A DNA stretch of 64,000 nucleotides from the NCBI RefSeq assembly GCF_014656415.1, contig NZ_BNCJ01000003.1, positions 107,098 to 171,097 of the forward strand, written 5' to 3'. The notes beneath the pieces are model-generated. The model had not been told where the DNA came from and did no database searches. It saw only the letters and a program-made list of their open reading frames with translations. Shown here in pieces: positions 17,534 through 26,013 of this stretch; the first letter of the stretch is position 1; each line of letters opens with the position of its first letter. The translations under genes and the position numbers were made by a program. This stretch comes from Seohaeicola zhoushanensis (lineage in GTDB: Bacteria > Pseudomonadota > Alphaproteobacteria > Rhodobacterales > Rhodobacteraceae).

Positions 17534-18640
17534 ATGACGATCAACCGCAGGACATTCTTTCGCAATTCGGCAGCCGCAGGATTCGGCGCCACGGCCGCGA
17601 CCCTGGCCACCCCTGCCCTTGCCCAGGGCAAGCGGCAGCTGACCATGGTCATGGCCTGGCCGCACAACTTCCCGGGCCTCGCCTCGATCGCCTACAACTG
17701 GGCCAAGGCCGTCGAGGAGCTGAGCGACGGAAATATCACCGTGAAGGTCAACGCCGCCGGCGAACTGGTCGGCGCCTTCGAGGTCTTCGACGCCGTGGGC
17801 CAGGGCACCGCCGACGCCTATCACGCCTCGCCCATGTTCCTGGCCGGCAAGTGGCAGGCGGCCACCTTCTTCGGACTCGTTCCCTTCGGGCTGAACGCCA
17901 TGGAGCACTGCGCCTGGATGTATTTCGGCGGCGGCCAGGACCTGCAGGACAAGGCCTATCGTGAACTGCTGAACCTCAAGGCCTTCCCCTGCGGCCATAC
18001 CGGCACCCAGATGGCGGGCTGGTTCACCAAGGAGATCAACAACCTGGAGGACTTCCAGGGGATCAAGATGCGCTCGTCGGGCATCGCCGGCGAGGTGATG
18101 CGCCGCGTCGGCGCCAGCGCGGTGATGATTCCCCCTCAGGAGATCTTCACCTCGCTGCAATCGGGCGCCATCGACGCGACCGAGCTGTGCTGCGCCTGGC
18201 TCGACAGCGCCAATGGGTTCCACCAATACGCCAAGTATTACTACACCCCCGGCTGGCAGGAGGTGAACAGCGCTGGCGAGATCGGCCTGAATGCCGACCT
18301 GTGGGACGATCTGAGCGCCCATGAGAAGCTGATCATGGACCACGCGGCCCGCTCGGCCAACTCGATCAACATCGGCGAATGGCCCTATTACAACGCCAAG
18401 GCGATGAACACGCTGCGCACCGAACACAAGGTCGACGTCCGCGGATATCCCGACGACGTGGTGCTGGCCCTTGCCAAGACCTCGCAGGAGGTCGTTGCCG
18501 AACTGGCCAATTCCGACGCCCACGCGGCCGAGATCTATGCCAGCTGGAAAGCCTACCGCGATGAGGCCATCCAGTATTCGGCCCTGGTCGACTACCCGAT
18601 GTATCGCGCGCGCAAGCTGGCCTTCGAAGCCGGCGCCTGA
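17534..18640 (+). CDS. TRAP transporter substrate-binding protein, DctP family, TakP-like
   Basis: 368-aa periplasmic receptor with a Tat signal (RRTFFRN then a hydrophobic stretch ending ALAQG at about residue 33). The body matches the 2-oxoacid/lactate-type (TakP) subfamily: AAGELVGAFEVFDAV, PFGLNAMEHCAWMYFGGGQ, GWFTKEINNLEDFQGIKMR with the ligand-binding Arg. In that subfamily the motif after the second domain is usually DATEW; here it is DATEL, so a ligand-contacting Trp is missing and the substrate may differ. ATG at 17534 has GGGAGGAAA upstream. It is the first gene of a dctPQM operon. Confidence 0.9.
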   Translation: MTINRRTFFRNSAAAGFGATAATLATPALAQGKRQLTMVMAWPHNFPGLASIAYNWAKAVEELSDGNITVKVNAAGELVGAFEVFDAVGQGTADAYHASPMFLAGKWQAATFFGLVPFGLNAMEHCAWMYFGGGQDLQDKAYRELLNLKAFPCGHTGTQMAGWFTKEINNLEDFQGIKMRSSGIAGEVMRRVGASAVMIPPQEIFTSLQSGAIDATELCCAWLDSANGFHQYAKYYYTPGWQEVNSAGEIGLNADLWDDLSAHEKLIMDHAARSANSINIGEWPYYNAKAMNTLRTEHKVDVRGYPDDVVLALAKTSQEVVAELANSDAHAAEIYASWKAYRDEAIQYSALVDYPMYRARKLAFEAGA

Positions 18641-18650
18641 GCGCGAAAAG

Positions 18651-18675
18651 GTCCGGCGCGCCATTCGCGCCGGAC
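18651..18675 (+). promoter_or_regulatory. intercistronic stem-loop, dctP-dctQ gap
   Basis: A 10-bp perfect stem (GTCCGGCGCG / CGCGCCGGAC) with a 5-nt loop lies in the 60-nt gap after the binding-protein gene. It resembles the stem in the same position in the TAXI operon. A likely role is higher expression of the binding protein than of the permease. Confidence 0.55.
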
Positions 18676-18700
18676 ATCCAGCCTTTCTTGGAGTCACCCC

Positions 18701-19243
18701 ATGCAGGCAATCGACAAGGTCATAGCCATGATCGATCGGATCACCGAAGTCTTCGGCCGTCTGATCTCGTGGCTGGTCCTTTACATGGTTCTGATGACCT
18801 TTGCGAACGTGGTGATGCGCTATGTCTTCGGCGTATCGATCATCTCGCTCTACGAATCCGTCCTCTACGCCTTCGCCATCGCGATGTCCTCGCTGGGCGG
18901 ATGGGCGCTGTTGCGGGATCAGCATGTCCGGGTCGACATCTTCTACAGCGTGCTCGGCGCCCGCGGCAAAGCCATCGTCAACCTGGCGGGCACCGTGGTC
19001 TTCCTGGCGCCTATGCTCTGGGTGCTCTGGACCAGTTCGATTCCCTACATCGAACGCTCGTGGAAGCTGAAGGAAGCCTCGAACGAAGTGGCGGGGATTC
19101 CCTATCTCTACGTTCTCAAGACCTTCATCCTCGTCTTCGTGGCGCTGCTCGCCTTCCAGACGGTCTCCTTCTTCCTGCGGAACCTGCGGATCGCCCTGAT
19201 CGGGCATGATCCGGCGACCGCCCCCAAAGCGGACGAGTGCTGA
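18701..19243 (+). CDS. TRAP transporter small permease (DctQ family)
   Basis: 180 aa with four hydrophobic helices (about residues 20-40, 52-72, 90-110, 135-160) and the WALLRDQHVRVDIFY signature of DctQ proteins. It forms the membrane complex with the large permease encoded 3 nt later. ATG at 18701 is preceded by TTGGAG. Confidence 0.9.
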   Translation: MQAIDKVIAMIDRITEVFGRLISWLVLYMVLMTFANVVMRYVFGVSIISLYESVLYAFAIAMSSLGGWALLRDQHVRVDIFYSVLGARGKAIVNLAGTVVFLAPMLWVLWTSSIPYIERSWKLKEASNEVAGIPYLYVLKTFILVFVALLAFQTVSFFLRNLRIALIGHDPATAPKADEC

Positions 19244-19246
19244 TCC

Positions 19247-20827
19247 ATGTTCGTCGAATACCTAGAACTATGGCTGTTTGTCGCCGTCTGCATCGCCATC
19301 CTGGCGGGCTTTCCGGTGGCCTTCACCCTTGCCGGCGTCGCGCTGGTCTTTGCCCTGATCGGCGACCTGCTGGGCGAGTTCCAGTTCCGGCAGCTGAACT
19401 TCCTGCCCCAGCGCATCTTCGGCATCATGTCGAACGAGGTGCTGATAGCTGCGCCGCTCTTCATCTTCATGGGCCTGGTCCTGGAGAAATCCAAGGTGGC
19501 CGAGGACCTGCTGAACTCGATGGCGGGGCTGTTCCGCGGGATGCGCGGCGGCCTGGCCCTGTCGGTGGTGATGGTTGGCATGATGATGGCCGCCTCGACC
19601 GGGATCGTCGGCGCCACCGTCGTGACCATGGGCCTGATCGCCTTGCCGGTCATGCTGAGGAACGGCTATGACCCAAGACTCGCCACCGGCACGATCTGCG
19701 CCTCGGGCACGCTGGGCCAGGTGATCCCGCCCTCGATCGTGCTGGTCTTCCTCGGCGATGTGCTGACCTATGCCAACCAGCAGGCCAACCTGAAGATGGG
19801 CAAGTTCGCCGGCAAGTCGGTGGGCGTCGGAGACCTCTTCGCCGGCTCGCTGATCCCCGGACTCATGCTTGTGATCCTCTACGCGGTCTACATCATCGCA
19901 CTTGCGGCCATGCGCCCGGAACGGGCGCCGGTGCGCGTGTCGGACAACGAAGGCGCCGAACTCGACCGGCGCGAGAAGCTGCAGCTGCTGGTCAACGGCC
20001 TGCTTGCCCCCTCGGCGCTGATCATCGCGGTGCTCGGCTCGATCCTGGGTGGCATCGCGACACCGACCGAAGCCGCCGGCGTCGGAGCGGTCGGGGCGAT
20101 CCTGCTCGCCGCCCTGCGCGCCCGGCCCGACCTCTCGACCTGGCTGCTCGGCGGGCTGGTCGCCGCCATCGCGCTGATGGTGCTGAACCAGTTCTTCCAC
20201 CTGCTGCTGATGCGCGAGACCTTCACGCCCGGCGAAACCGCCGCCATGTGGGCCTCCTTCGCACTGCTGGGCGTCGTGGTCCTGGCCGTTCTGCTGTCCT
20301 GCTACATCCTGCTGCAGAGCGGGACGATGCGCTACGCGATGGAGGAAGCCGGCCGCGTGACGGCGATGATCTTCGCCATCCTCGTCGGGGCCAGCCTGTT
20401 CTCGCTGACCTTCCGCGGCCTCGGCGGCGAAGAGACCGTGCACCACATGCTCGACAGCCTGCCCGGCGGTCTGACCGGCGCGATGATCTTCGTCATGGCG
20501 CTGATGTTCGTGATGGGGTTCTTCCTCGATTTCCTCGAGATCATCTTCATCCTGGTGCCCATCGTCGGCCCTGCCCTGATCGTGATGGGGGCCGATCCGG
20601 TCTGGCTCGGCGTGATGATCGCGGTGAACTTGCAGACCTCGTTCCTGACCCCACCCTTCGGCTTCGCGCTGTTCTTCCTGCGCGGGGTGGCGCCACCCGA
20701 GGTCAAGACGCGGCACATCTACCAGGGGGTCATTCCCTTCATTCTTCTGCAGTTGCTCGGGCTCGTGCTGATCGCCTGCTTCCCCGCGCTGGCCACCTGG
20801 CTGCCGGAATATCTCTTCTCGCAGTGA
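19247..20827 (+). CDS. TRAP transporter large permease (DctM family)
   Basis: 526 aa, about 100 residues longer than a typical DctM. The conserved FIFMGLVLEKSKVAEDLL and the GTLGQVIPPSIVLV motif are present. The extra length is a segment around residues 300-370 with two hydrophobic stretches between the canonical halves, a form I associate with the large permeases of TakP-type systems. It couples ion flow to uptake. It closes the dctPQM operon and is followed by a strong palindromic terminator. Confidence 0.9.
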   Translation: MFVEYLELWLFVAVCIAILAGFPVAFTLAGVALVFALIGDLLGEFQFRQLNFLPQRIFGIMSNEVLIAAPLFIFMGLVLEKSKVAEDLLNSMAGLFRGMRGGLALSVVMVGMMMAASTGIVGATVVTMGLIALPVMLRNGYDPRLATGTICASGTLGQVIPPSIVLVFLGDVLTYANQQANLKMGKFAGKSVGVGDLFAGSLIPGLMLVILYAVYIIALAAMRPERAPVRVSDNEGAELDRREKLQLLVNGLLAPSALIIAVLGSILGGIATPTEAAGVGAVGAILLAALRARPDLSTWLLGGLVAAIALMVLNQFFHLLLMRETFTPGETAAMWASFALLGVVVLAVLLSCYILLQSGTMRYAMEEAGRVTAMIFAILVGASLFSLTFRGLGGEETVHHMLDSLPGGLTGAMIFVMALMFVMGFFLDFLEIIFILVPIVGPALIVMGADPVWLGVMIAVNLQTSFLTPPFGFALFFLRGVAPPEVKTRHIYQGVIPFILLQLLGLVLIACFPALATWLPEYLFSQ

Positions 20828-20847
20828 TCCACCCGCTGAACGACCAC

Positions 20848-20871
20848 GGGCCCCGGCAGCTGCCGGGGCCC
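20848..20871. terminator. bidirectional terminator
   Basis: A perfect 24-bp palindrome (GGGCCCCGGCAG and its complement) is followed by GATCCATTTTC. It lies between the convergent dctM and aapP-like genes and can serve both. Confidence 0.7.
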
Positions 20872-20907
20872 GATCCATTTTCACTCCTGCTATCTGTTGG
20901 ACGAAAG

Positions 20908-21678
20908 TCAGTTCACCGTCGCGGCGCCATGGCCCAGGATCTGGCTCAGGAACAGCCGGGTCCGCTCGTTCTGCGGGTTGCCGAAGAAGGCTTCCGGCGT
21001 GTTCTCCTCGACGATGCGCCCGGCGTCCATGAAGATCACACGGTCGGCCACCTTGCGGGCAAAGCCCATCTCGTGGGTGACGCAGAGCATGGTCATGCCC
21101 TCTTCGGCGAGGCCCACCATCGTGTCCAGCACCTCGGAGATCATCTCGGGATCGAGCGCCGAGGTCGGTTCGTCGAACAGCATGATGCGCGGGCGCATGC
21201 AGAGGCTGCGCGCGATGGCGACCCGCTGCTGTTGCCCGCCCGAGAGCTGACCGGGGTATTTGTGCGCCTGGTCCGGGATCCGCACCTTTTCAAGGAAATG
21301 CATCGCCAGCGCCTCGGCTTCCTTGCGGGGCGTTCGACGCACGTTAATCGGGGCCAGCGTGCAGTTCTCCAGGATCGTCAGGTGCGGAAACAGGTTGAAG
21401 TGCTGAAAGCACATGCCGACCTCCGAGCGCACCGCGTCGATGTTCTTGAGGTCCGAGGTCAGCTCGATCCCGTCGACGATGATCCGACCGCGCTGGTGCT
21501 CTTCCAACCGGTTCACGCAGCGGATCAGCGTCGACTTGCCCGACCCGGACGGGCCGCAGATCACGATCCGCTCGCCCTTGGCCACCGTCAGGTTCACGTC
21601 GGTCAGCACCTGGAACTGCCCGTACCACTTGCTGACGTTCATCATCTCAAGCGCGGCGCCGTTGCCCATGTCTCCCAT
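20908..21678 (-). CDS. aapP: amino-acid ABC transporter ATP-binding protein (AapP/GlnQ type)
   Basis: 256-aa ABC ATPase with Walker [11 protein letters not shown]-loop [13 protein letters not shown], signature LSGGQQQR, Walker [15 protein letters not shown] and the H-loop THEMGF; this is the polar amino-acid uptake subgroup. ATG at 21678 has GGAGG 7 nt upstream. It is the last gene of the aap-like operon and is separated from the permease genes by the GntR and PLP-decarboxylase genes, an unusual gene order. Confidence 0.9.
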   Translation of the reverse strand: MGDMGNGAALEMMNVSKWYGQFQVLTDVNLTVAKGERIVICGPSGSGKSTLIRCVNRLEEHQRGRIIVDGIELTSDLKNIDAVRSEVGMCFQHFNLFPHLTILENCTLAPINVRRTPRKEAEALAMHFLEKVRIPDQAHKYPGQLSGGQQQRVAIARSLCMRPRIMLFDEPTSALDPEMISEVLDTMVGLAEEGMTMLCVTHEMGFARKVADRVIFMDAGRIVEENTPEAFFGNPQNERTRLFLSQILGHGAATVN

Positions 21679-21700
21679 GTCGGATCCTCCGCCCCGGCGC

Positions 21701-22960
21701 CTAGTAGACCGCCTTGAGTTGCGACGCCGCCTGCCCGCCGGCCCGCACCGCCTCCACGCTGTCATGCAGGTCGGACAGGAACTGCGGGCGCGAGGGATCG
21801 TGCAGCATCGACATCATCGCATGCATCCCCTTGGGGCGGCTCGTCAGGCCCGCCAGCCAGCCGCGGGCGGTCATCTGCTCGGCCACGAGGTAGATGTCGA
21901 AAACGTCCGAGCCGAAGTTGATCAGCGTCAGGTCCGGGATGGAATGCATTTTCAGCCCGTCGATGGCGCAGATGCCCTCGACATAGGCGTCGGTCATCGT
22001 CGAGAGGCGCCGGGCCGCTTCGAAGTAGCCCGCTTCGCCCAGGTGGTTCAGCACTGCCCAGGCGCTGGCGACCGAACCGCCGGTGCGCGTGCCGGTCAGC
22101 GTGGCCGTATCGATCACCCCGCTCGGCCACGCGTCATGGCGGAAGCGCGAGCGTTCCAGGTCTGCCCCGTCTCGGAAGAAGACGGTCGAGGCCGATTTCG
22201 GGCAGAAACCGAACTTGTGCAGATCAGCCGAGAGCGAGCGCACCCCGGGAAAGCGGAAGTCGAAATCGGGCGTATCGCGGCCAATGCGGGTGAAGAACGG
22301 CGCGAGCCAACCACCGACGCAGGCGTCGACATGCAGCCAGACGCCAGCCTCCAGCGCGATCTTGCTCAGCTCCTCGATGGGATCGACCACGCCATGCGGG
22401 AAACAGGGGGCCGAGCCGACGATGGCGATGGTGCGCTCGTTGATGAGGCCCTTGAGTGCCGCCGTGTCGACCCGCAGGTCCGCCCGCAGCGGCGCGCGCA
22501 GGATATCGAGGTCCATCGCCGCCGCTGCCTTGTCGAAGGCCGGGTGCGCCGAGTCCGGCATCACGATGTTGAGGATCTCGCCACGCGGCGTGCCGGTCCT
22601 TGCACGATAGGCATCACGGGCGGATTTCATCGCGACGAAGATGCTCTCGCTGCCGCCGGTGGTAAAGGCGCCGGCCCCGCTGTCGGGGGCGTTGAACAGG
22701 TCCATGCCATAGTCCAGCACCTCGCGCTCCATCGACTGGATGCTCTTGAAGGCGCGTTTCTGTCCAAGGGCGTTTTCGCTGAAGAACTCGAAATAGGCCT
22801 TGCGGCCGATCTCGTAGGTGTCCTGATCGTAAAAGAAGACATAGAGCGGCGTGCGCCCTCCGCGCCAGTCGATGTCCTCTGCGGTACGCGCGATCATGTC
22901 CTGCTTCAGATCGTCCCAACCGCGCCCGCCGGCCGGGTAGGAAATGCGGTTCTGTGCCAT
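21701..22960 (-). CDS. PLP-dependent decarboxylase, sphingosine-1-phosphate-lyase-like (group II)
   Basis: 419-aa fold-type I PLP enzyme. The cofactor lysine is Lys249 ([12 protein letters not shown]); Asp212 in [14 protein letters not shown] holds the pyridine nitrogen; TTGGSESIF binds phosphate. VDACVGGW and SADLHKFGF resemble sphingosine-1-phosphate lyases more than glutamate or tyrosine decarboxylases. The reaction is therefore a carbon-carbon cleavage or amino-acid decarboxylation of unknown substrate. ATG at 22960 has AAGGA 7 nt upstream. Lying inside an amino-acid transporter operon, it probably acts on the imported compound. Confidence 0.8.
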   Translation of the reverse strand: MAQNRISYPAGGRGWDDLKQDMIARTAEDIDWRGGRTPLYVFFYDQDTYEIGRKAYFEFFSENALGQKRAFKSIQSMEREVLDYGMDLFNAPDSGAGAFTTGGSESIFVAMKSARDAYRARTGTPRGEILNIVMPDSAHPAFDKAAAAMDLDILRAPLRADLRVDTAALKGLINERTIAIVGSAPCFPHGVVDPIEELSKIALEAGVWLHVDACVGGWLAPFFTRIGRDTPDFDFRFPGVRSLSADLHKFGFCPKSASTVFFRDGADLERSRFRHDAWPSGVIDTATLTGTRTGGSVASAWAVLNHLGEAGYFEAARRLSTMTDAYVEGICAIDGLKMHSIPDLTLINFGSDVFDIYLVAEQMTARGWLAGLTSRPKGMHAMMSMLHDPSRPQFLSDLHDSVEAVRAGGQAASQLKAVY

Positions 22961-23021
22961 TCGACTGTCCTTTGTCACTTGCTATGCGTTATATCAGTTT
23001 GGATCCAACCGGCCGCGCCGG

Positions 23022-23750
23022 TCAGTCCTTGAGCGCCAGGCAGAGGTTCTGCGCCCCCGCCGAGATGTCATGCACCACCGCCGCGCGCGAGGCCTGCACG
23101 TCTCCGCTGCGCAGGGCGGCGATGATGGTCTTGTGGTTCATGTAGCCGACCAGCCGCCGGCGATAGGTGTGCGACAGCAGGGTCCGGGTCGGCCCCACCC
23201 GCAGCCAGAGCGCGTCGATGATGTTCTTCAGAACATCCTGATCGGCCAGCTCATAGATGGTGTGGTGGAACTCGGAGTCGATCTGCAGCGCCTCGTTGAA
23301 CTTCTCCGCCTCGATCAGCGCCTTCATCCGCTCGTTCAGCGCCTCGAGGTGATCCAGCACCTTCGCCGTGATGAAGGGCATCGCGGCCTCGGTCGCCAGC
23401 GGCTCCAGTGCCATGCGGATCCCGACCACCTCCTGGTATTTCGAGCGGCTGAGCAGCGGCACCAGGAAGGTGCGGGTTCCCGAAACCTCTAGCGCCGCCT
23501 CGTTGGCAAGCCGCATCATGGCCTCGCGCACCGGCGTCAGGCTGACCTCCATGTCGCGGCTGAGGCTGCGGGCGGTGATCTTCTGGCCCGGCTCCCACAC
23601 GCCGCGCAGCAGTGCGAGGCGCAGCCTGTCATAGACCTTGTCGGTGAGCGTCGAGCCGCGGCTGACAGTGCCGATCACGGTTGCCGGATCCTTACTGTCT
23701 TCCTCCGCCGTCAGAGCCGCCATCAAAGCTTTCCTCTGTTCGATGCCCAT
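23022..23750 (-). CDS. GntR family regulator, FCD (FadR-like) domain
   Basis: 242 aa. The winged HTH covers about residues 35-100 (LTDKVYDRLRLALLRGVW, then RDMEVSLTPVREAMMRLANE), followed by an FCD ligand-binding domain with the metal-site pattern around DSEFHHTIYELA. ATG at 23750 overlaps the preceding permease stop (TGATG), so it is co-translated with the transporter and probably regulates it. The palindrome TGATATATCA in the operon promoter is a candidate target. Confidence 0.88.
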   Translation of the reverse strand: MGIEQRKALMAALTAEEDSKDPATVIGTVSRGSTLTDKVYDRLRLALLRGVWEPGQKITARSLSRDMEVSLTPVREAMMRLANEAALEVSGTRTFLVPLLSRSKYQEVVGIRMALEPLATEAAMPFITAKVLDHLEALNERMKALIEAEKFNEALQIDSEFHHTIYELADQDVLKNIIDALWLRVGPTRTLLSHTYRRRLVGYMNHKTIIAALRSGDVQASRAAVVHDISAGAQNLCLALKD

Positions 23751-24835
23751 CACCCGTTCCCCCTGGTGCTGCGCAACTTGGTTTCCACCCTGCGCCCGTA
23801 CCACGAGATGCTGGCACACATTGCGACGTATATTGCACCGGCAAAGGCGAAGGCTTCAACGTAGAAACCGACCCAGTTGGGATCTGCCAGCGAGGCCTTG
23901 GCCGCCCCCAGGAGGTCCATCATTGCCACGATGACCACCAGCGACGTACCCTTCAGCGTGATGATAATCAGGCTGACAAAGGCCGGCAACACCAGTTCCA
24001 CTGCCTGCGGCAGCACCACCTTGAACTGGGTTTTCCAATACCCGAGCCCCAGCGAGCTGGCCGCCTCGTGCTGGCCCTTGGGCACCGCCTGAAGCCCGCC
24101 GCGCAGCACCTCGGCCATGTAAGCCGCGGTGAAGATGACGATGCCGATGATCACCCGCACCAGCCCGCTAGGCGAGAACCCCTCCGGCAGCAGCAGCGGC
24201 ATGGCCACCGAGGCCATGAACAGGATCGAGATCAGGGGCACACCGCGGATCAGCTCGACATAGATCACCGCTGCAATGCGGAAGACCGGCAGCCGGGACA
24301 CACGGGCCAGCGCCACGGGCACCGCCACCAGCGCGCCGAAGAAGACGCCGAAGACGGTCAGGATGACGGTCAGCGGCAGCCCTCCCCAGGCGCTGCTATC
24401 GACGAACCGCAGCCCGAAGACGCCACCCCACATCAGCACGCTGTAGACGGCAAGCCCGATCACCCACCCCATGGCCAGCCTGCGGGTCCAGTAGAGCGGG
24501 TTCAGCGAGGCCAGCACCAGCGCCACGACGATCAGGGTCGCGATCACCGCGCGCCAGTGTTCGTCATAGGGATAGGTACCGAACAGGATCAGCCGCATCT
24601 TCGCGCCGATGAAGGCCCAGCAGGCACCACCCTCGGGCGGACAGGCGTTCATGTCGCTGCCGGTCCAGGTGGCCCGGATGACGGCCCAGTCCAGCAGCGG
24701 CGGAAGTGCCGTCACGATCAACGCCAGCATGGCGATATTGAGCACCAGCCCCAGCGGCGAGCGCATCTGCGCTCTGATCCAGGGCTTGATGCCCCTGCCC
24801 TCACCGGGAGGAAGCGTCACGCTGTGGTCCGTCAT
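23750..24835 (-). CDS. aapM: amino-acid ABC transporter permease (AapM type)
   Basis: 361-aa inner-membrane permease. It has an N-terminal helix, a periplasmic loop and a C-terminal His/Glu/Gln-type TM domain with the EAA-loop EAASSLGLGYWKTQFKVVLPQA. The PNPLYW-type segment near the middle and the overall length match AapM of rhizobial general amino-acid transporters. It overlaps the aapQ-like gene by ATGA and the GntR gene by TGATG. Confidence 0.88.
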   Translation of the reverse strand: MTDHSVTLPPGEGRGIKPWIRAQMRSPLGLVLNIAMLALIVTALPPLLDWAVIRATWTGSDMNACPPEGGACWAFIGAKMRLILFGTYPYDEHWRAVIATLIVVALVLASLNPLYWTRRLAMGWVIGLAVYSVLMWGGVFGLRFVDSSAWGGLPLTVILTVFGVFFGALVAVPVALARVSRLPVFRIAAVIYVELIRGVPLISILFMASVAMPLLLPEGFSPSGLVRVIIGIVIFTAAYMAEVLRGGLQAVPKGQHEAASSLGLGYWKTQFKVVLPQAVELVLPAFVSLIIITLKGTSLVVIVAMMDLLGAAKASLADPNWVGFYVEAFAFAGAIYVAMCASISWYGRRVETKLRSTRGNG

Positions 24836-26013
24836 CGCGTCACCAGGGCCGCACGGGCGTTGAACCAGTTCAGGAACAGCGAGGTGCTGAGACTGATGGT
24901 CAGGAAGACCAGCATGATGATCGAGATGCACTCGATCGACTGGCTGGTCTCGGCCAGCGTCACGTTGGCCACCCGCACCAGCTCGGGATAACCGATCGCG
25001 ACGGCGAGCGAACTTTCCTTGGTCAGATTCAGGAAGTTGTTGGAAATCGGCGGGATGATGATCCGCAGTGCCTGCGGGATCACCACCAGCCGCATCACCT
25101 GCCCGCGCTTGAGGCCCAGCGCCGTTGCCGCCTCGGTCTGGCCCTTCGGCACGCCCAGGATGCCGCCCCGGATAACCTCGGCGTTGAATGCCGCCGTGTA
25201 GAACGTCAGCCCGAGCAGCAGCGCCAGGAACTCGGGCGACACCGCCAGTCCGCCGCGAAAGTTGAAGCCCTTCAGCTCGGGCAGATCGAGAGACACCGTG
25301 GCCCCGCTCAGCAGGAAGGTCGCAATGGCCGGCAGCAGCAGCAGGCCCCAGAAGGCCCAGGCGATGTTACCGCGCGCCTGCGTGCGCAGCTTCCAGACCA
25401 TCAGGGCAACGGCCATCACCAGCCCGGCCAGCAGCGCCAGGCCGATCTGCCCACCCGCACCGCCAAAATCGAGAGCGGGCAGGAACAGCCCGCGGTTGGA
25501 CAGGTAGACCCCTTCCACCGGCGACAGCGCCTGCTTCACCCGAGGCAGGCTGGCGGTCAGGAAGGCGTACCAGAAAATGAGTTGCATCAGCAGCGGCACG
25601 TTGCGCGCGGTCTCGATGTAGAGCCGGCAGACCCGCGCCACCACGCTGCTGGGCGACAGTTGCCCGAGTGCGATGACCAGCCCGAGAGCGGTCGACAGGA
25701 TGATGCCGAGCGCCGCGACCTTCAGCGTGTTGAGAATCCCGACGGCGAAAGCGCGCATGTATGTGTCGCCGGCCTTGTAGGCGATCAGGCTCTCGCCCAG
25801 CTCGAACGGTGCCTTCTCCCAAAGGAAACCATAGCCGGACTTGACCGAAAGCCGTTCCAGGTTGCTCTGCGCAACCAGGGTCAGCGCCACCAGCAGCGCG
25901 GCGACGCCAAGAACGAACAGCACCTGCGCCAGCGTGGTCGGGCGCGAGAGGGCCGCGGTGAGGCGCGCGAACGGGCGCGCGCCTCCTTGAGCATTTGCGG
26001 CCAGGTCGGCCAT
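24832..26013 (-). CDS. aapQ: amino-acid ABC transporter permease (AapQ type)
   Basis: 393-aa permease with eight or so hydrophobic helices. The ARNVPLLMQLIFWYAF segment and the EAA loop EAATALGLKRGQVMRLVVIPQA are characteristic of the AapQ/BztB group, which has a long insertion between the first helices and the conserved TM domain. It pairs with the AapM-type permease. Its start overlaps the aapJ-like stop (TAATG). Confidence 0.88.
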   Translation of the reverse strand: MADLAANAQGGARPFARLTAALSRPTTLAQVLFVLGVAALLVALTLVAQSNLERLSVKSGYGFLWEKAPFELGESLIAYKAGDTYMRAFAVGILNTLKVAALGIILSTALGLVIALGQLSPSSVVARVCRLYIETARNVPLLMQLIFWYAFLTASLPRVKQALSPVEGVYLSNRGLFLPALDFGGAGGQIGLALLAGLVMAVALMVWKLRTQARGNIAWAFWGLLLLPAIATFLLSGATVSLDLPELKGFNFRGGLAVSPEFLALLLGLTFYTAAFNAEVIRGGILGVPKGQTEAATALGLKRGQVMRLVVIPQALRIIIPPISNNFLNLTKESSLAVAIGYPELVRVANVTLAETSQSIECISIIMLVFLTISLSTSLFLNWFNARAALVTR

